Assembly: GCF_020735385.1 (NCBI RefSeq)
Contig: NZ_CP085953.1
Location: forward strand, 1,364,001 to 1,428,000
DNA from: Granulicatella elegans
Lineage (GTDB): Bacteria > Bacillota > Bacilli > Lactobacillales > Aerococcaceae
Length of the DNA: 64,000 nt
Direction of reading: 5' to 3'
Below the pieces are notes generated by a model that was not told where the DNA came from, did not search any database, and saw only the letters and a program-made list of their open reading frames with translations. Below, in pieces: positions 62,490 to 64,000 of this stretch. How positions within the stretch are numbered: the stretch's first letter is position 1; every line of letters begins with the position of its first letter. Position numbers and translations under genes: made by a program.

Positions 62490-63905
62490 TTATTGGAAAT
62501 ATTCTTTCAAAGCACTTGCGATACTTTTGGCAATATTTTCTTGATATTCCGATGACTCAATTAATTTATTATCATCCGGATTATTTAAATAACCCAATTC
62601 TAAAAGAATAGAAGGTTGTTTATTTTCACGTAATACTAAGAAGTTTTGGAATTTTGTTCCTTGGCTCTTTAAGGCTAAATTACGTGCAATATATTTATTC
62701 ACAGTTTGTGCTAAGTTTTCACTAGTTGATGTAAAATAATATCCAGTTGTACCTGAGGCATTTGCAGTTGGACCGGAATCAAAGTGTAAACTAATGAAGG
62801 CATTTGCTTGTTCTCGATTACTCAATTGAGCACGATTTTCTAAACTAACACTCTTATCAGAGTCACGAGTTAGAATAACAGTTGCTCCTAAATTTTCCAA
62901 TTCTTTTTTCAATAATAGAGCAGTTGTTAGCGTATGATCGGCTTCGTGTTTCTCACTAAAAGTAACAACAGCACCTGGATCATCTCCACCGTGACCTGGG
63001 TCAATGACAATCTTAGCATGTTCAATTCCTTGTGGAATTTGTGCATCAGTTTCTACTGCAGCGAAGTTTGCATTCACTAACCAATAGGGTACATAAGCTT
63101 TTTTGCCATTACCAATGGAGACTTTATAAAAATCATTTTCACGATCTTCATAATTAAAAATAGTGCCTGCATTAACAGTGCTTACTCTCTTAGAGAATAA
63201 ATCAGCAGATTCATATAAAGGTGTTTCTTTTAATTTTGTTGAAATCATCTTTTTAGCATCTAAAGTTTGTGGTAATACGGCTTGTAATTTGTATAACTCA
63301 TTCATATGGTCAACAGCATAGTTTAATTGATTATTGTCAACATAACCTTCTTGTCCATTATAGGATACTTTAGAAAAGTTGGACTGTTGATCATCTAATA
63401 AATAGAATGGTTGTCCGAATGGGATTGATGTCACAACTTGTGATGAGCTACTAGCTTCTTTATAAAGTGATACGGGACCACTTGAATGTCCAATCATTAA
63501 ATGAGTTAATAAGACATCTTTTGTAGGCATCCATGCAACTTGTTGATGAAATTGAACTTGTAGCCATTCATCATTTACTTTATGCAGAACGAGTACGTAT
63601 TCCCCTTTTTTTACTTCAGCAATAGGAAATTGTTGAGAATTAGGTTCTTGATACAATTTAACTGAAGTATCACTTTCTACAGCTGCTACTTGAGCAACTT
63701 GAGACTTGTCAAGTTTTTCATTATTTTCATTTTCATCTTCCTCTTGATGATTGGCAACTACAGTTGTTTCATTACGAGTAGAAAATGGAGCTGGATTAGC
63801 ATCTATTAATGGAATAATTGAAAAACCAAAGGCAAGAAGGAAAGCACTAAAACTCATGAAATATTGAACGTTTTTATTACGCATAATTTTTTTAACGTTT
63901 TCCAT
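62490..63905 (-). CDS. N-acetylmuramoyl-L-alanine amidase with SH3-like domains
   Basis: 471-residue cell-wall hydrolase cutting the bond between MurNAc and the stem peptide. It has an N-terminal hydrophobic anchor or signal (residues 13-36, NVQYFMSFSAFLLAFGFSII), an Asn/Glu-rich linker, two or three SH3b-like repeats (about 75-290, KGEYVLVLHKVNDEWLQVQF) and a C-terminal amidase_3 domain from about residue 296. Zinc ligands are His in DPGHGG, Glu in EKHEADHT and His in SLHFDSG, with catalytic Glu in LLELGYLNN. AAAGGAG precedes ATG on the minus strand. Confidence 0.93.
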   Translation of the reverse strand: MENVKKIMRNKNVQYFMSFSAFLLAFGFSIIPLIDANPAPFSTRNETTVVANHQEEDENENNEKLDKSQVAQVAAVESDTSVKLYQEPNSQQFPIAEVKKGEYVLVLHKVNDEWLQVQFHQQVAWMPTKDVLLTHLMIGHSSGPVSLYKEASSSSQVVTSIPFGQPFYLLDDQQSNFSKVSYNGQEGYVDNNQLNYAVDHMNELYKLQAVLPQTLDAKKMISTKLKETPLYESADLFSKRVSTVNAGTIFNYEDRENDFYKVSIGNGKKAYVPYWLVNANFAAVETDAQIPQGIEHAKIVIDPGHGGDDPGAVVTFSEKHEADHTLTTALLLKKELENLGATVILTRDSDKSVSLENRAQLSNREQANAFISLHFDSGPTANASGTTGYYFTSTSENLAQTVNKYIARNLALKSQGTKFQNFLVLRENKQPSILLELGYLNNPDDNKLIESSEYQENIAKSIASALKEYFQ

Positions 63906-63948
63906 AGGCGCTCCTTTTATAATCCTATTTTAATCTTGTATAAATCTT

Positions 63949-63954
63949 ATTATA
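63949..63954 (-). promoter_or_regulatory. -10 candidate for the amidase gene
   Basis: TATAAT on the minus strand, with a weak TTTCAA about 16 bases upstream of it. It lies 43 bases before the ATG. Confidence 0.4.
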
Positions 63955-64000
63955 CCAATTATGAAAGTGTTTGAAAAGTAAAAGATAAGCCTTAACAGTT

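Overview
The window is AT-rich DNA from a low-GC Gram-positive bacterium (Firmicutes, Lactobacillales). The evidence is AGGAGG-type ribosome binding sites with several TTG and GTG starts, a T-box leader, and a Bacillus-like block ypmB-aspB-asnS-dnaD-nth. Other markers are a pdhABCD operon whose E2 has two lipoyl domains, LicD proteins and a LysM autolysin. A Carnobacteriaceae-like (for example Granulicatella-like) coccus is my best guess. That is inference from gene content, not a measured placement.

Layout. 1-4.2 kb: glycogen genes glgB (5' end outside the window), glgC and glgD, closed by a terminator with no glgA or glgP after glgD. 4.3-8.7 kb: ypmB/tseB, aspB, asnS, dnaD, nth. 8.8-16.5 kb: small housekeeping and hypothetical genes (DUF2187, TPR-like, cold-shock protein, RNase H-like, glutaredoxin-like, DUF1294, DUF1275, isochorismatase-fold hydrolase, CPYC thioredoxin-fold, DUF2130, B3/4) and dinB. 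16.6-22.1 kb: the pyruvate dehydrogenase operon, with a regulatory leader and strong hairpins before pdhC and pdhD. 22.1-25.3 kb: MATE exporter, UPF0223, inositol monophosphatase-family enzyme, LOG-family enzyme.

25.3-33.1 kb is the main accessory block. It is a co-directional operon for nucleoside hydrolase, two CUT1-type ABC permeases, a solute-binding lipoprotein, a HAD phosphatase, a TIM-barrel isomerase, an adenosine deaminase and a DeoR-family regulator. It reads as a purine-nucleoside uptake and salvage system using a carbohydrate-type ABC importer with no ATPase of its own. Two of its genes are interrupted: the binding protein at an A8 run and the isomerase by an in-frame TAA. An eroded gene fragment and a long hairpin follow before ylxM-ffh.

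33.7-49.5 kb: ylxM-ffh, an FMN reductase, an MFS exporter, a lipid kinase, two convergent hydrolase-type genes around a nested palindromic element, a DUF59 protein, a MATE exporter with fhs, an ABC-F ATPase, then thyA-dfrA-ung and a lipoprotein nuclease. 49.5-50.2 kb: an internally deleted insertion sequence with both end repeats. 50.2-54.6 kb: surface-glycan genes (two tandem licD paralogues, a flippase, a family 2 glycosyltransferase). 54.6-64 kb: mnmM (ytqB), a six-LysM glucosaminidase with recent internal duplications, T-box-controlled leuS, a cysteine desulfurase with thiI, and an SH3b/amidase_3 cell-wall hydrolase.

Folate and one-carbon genes (fhs, thyA, dfrA), nucleoside salvage genes and DNA-processing genes (ung, secreted nuclease) give the middle of the window a nucleotide theme. 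The two ends carry glycogen and cell-envelope functions. I saw no rRNA, tRNA or CRISPR array.
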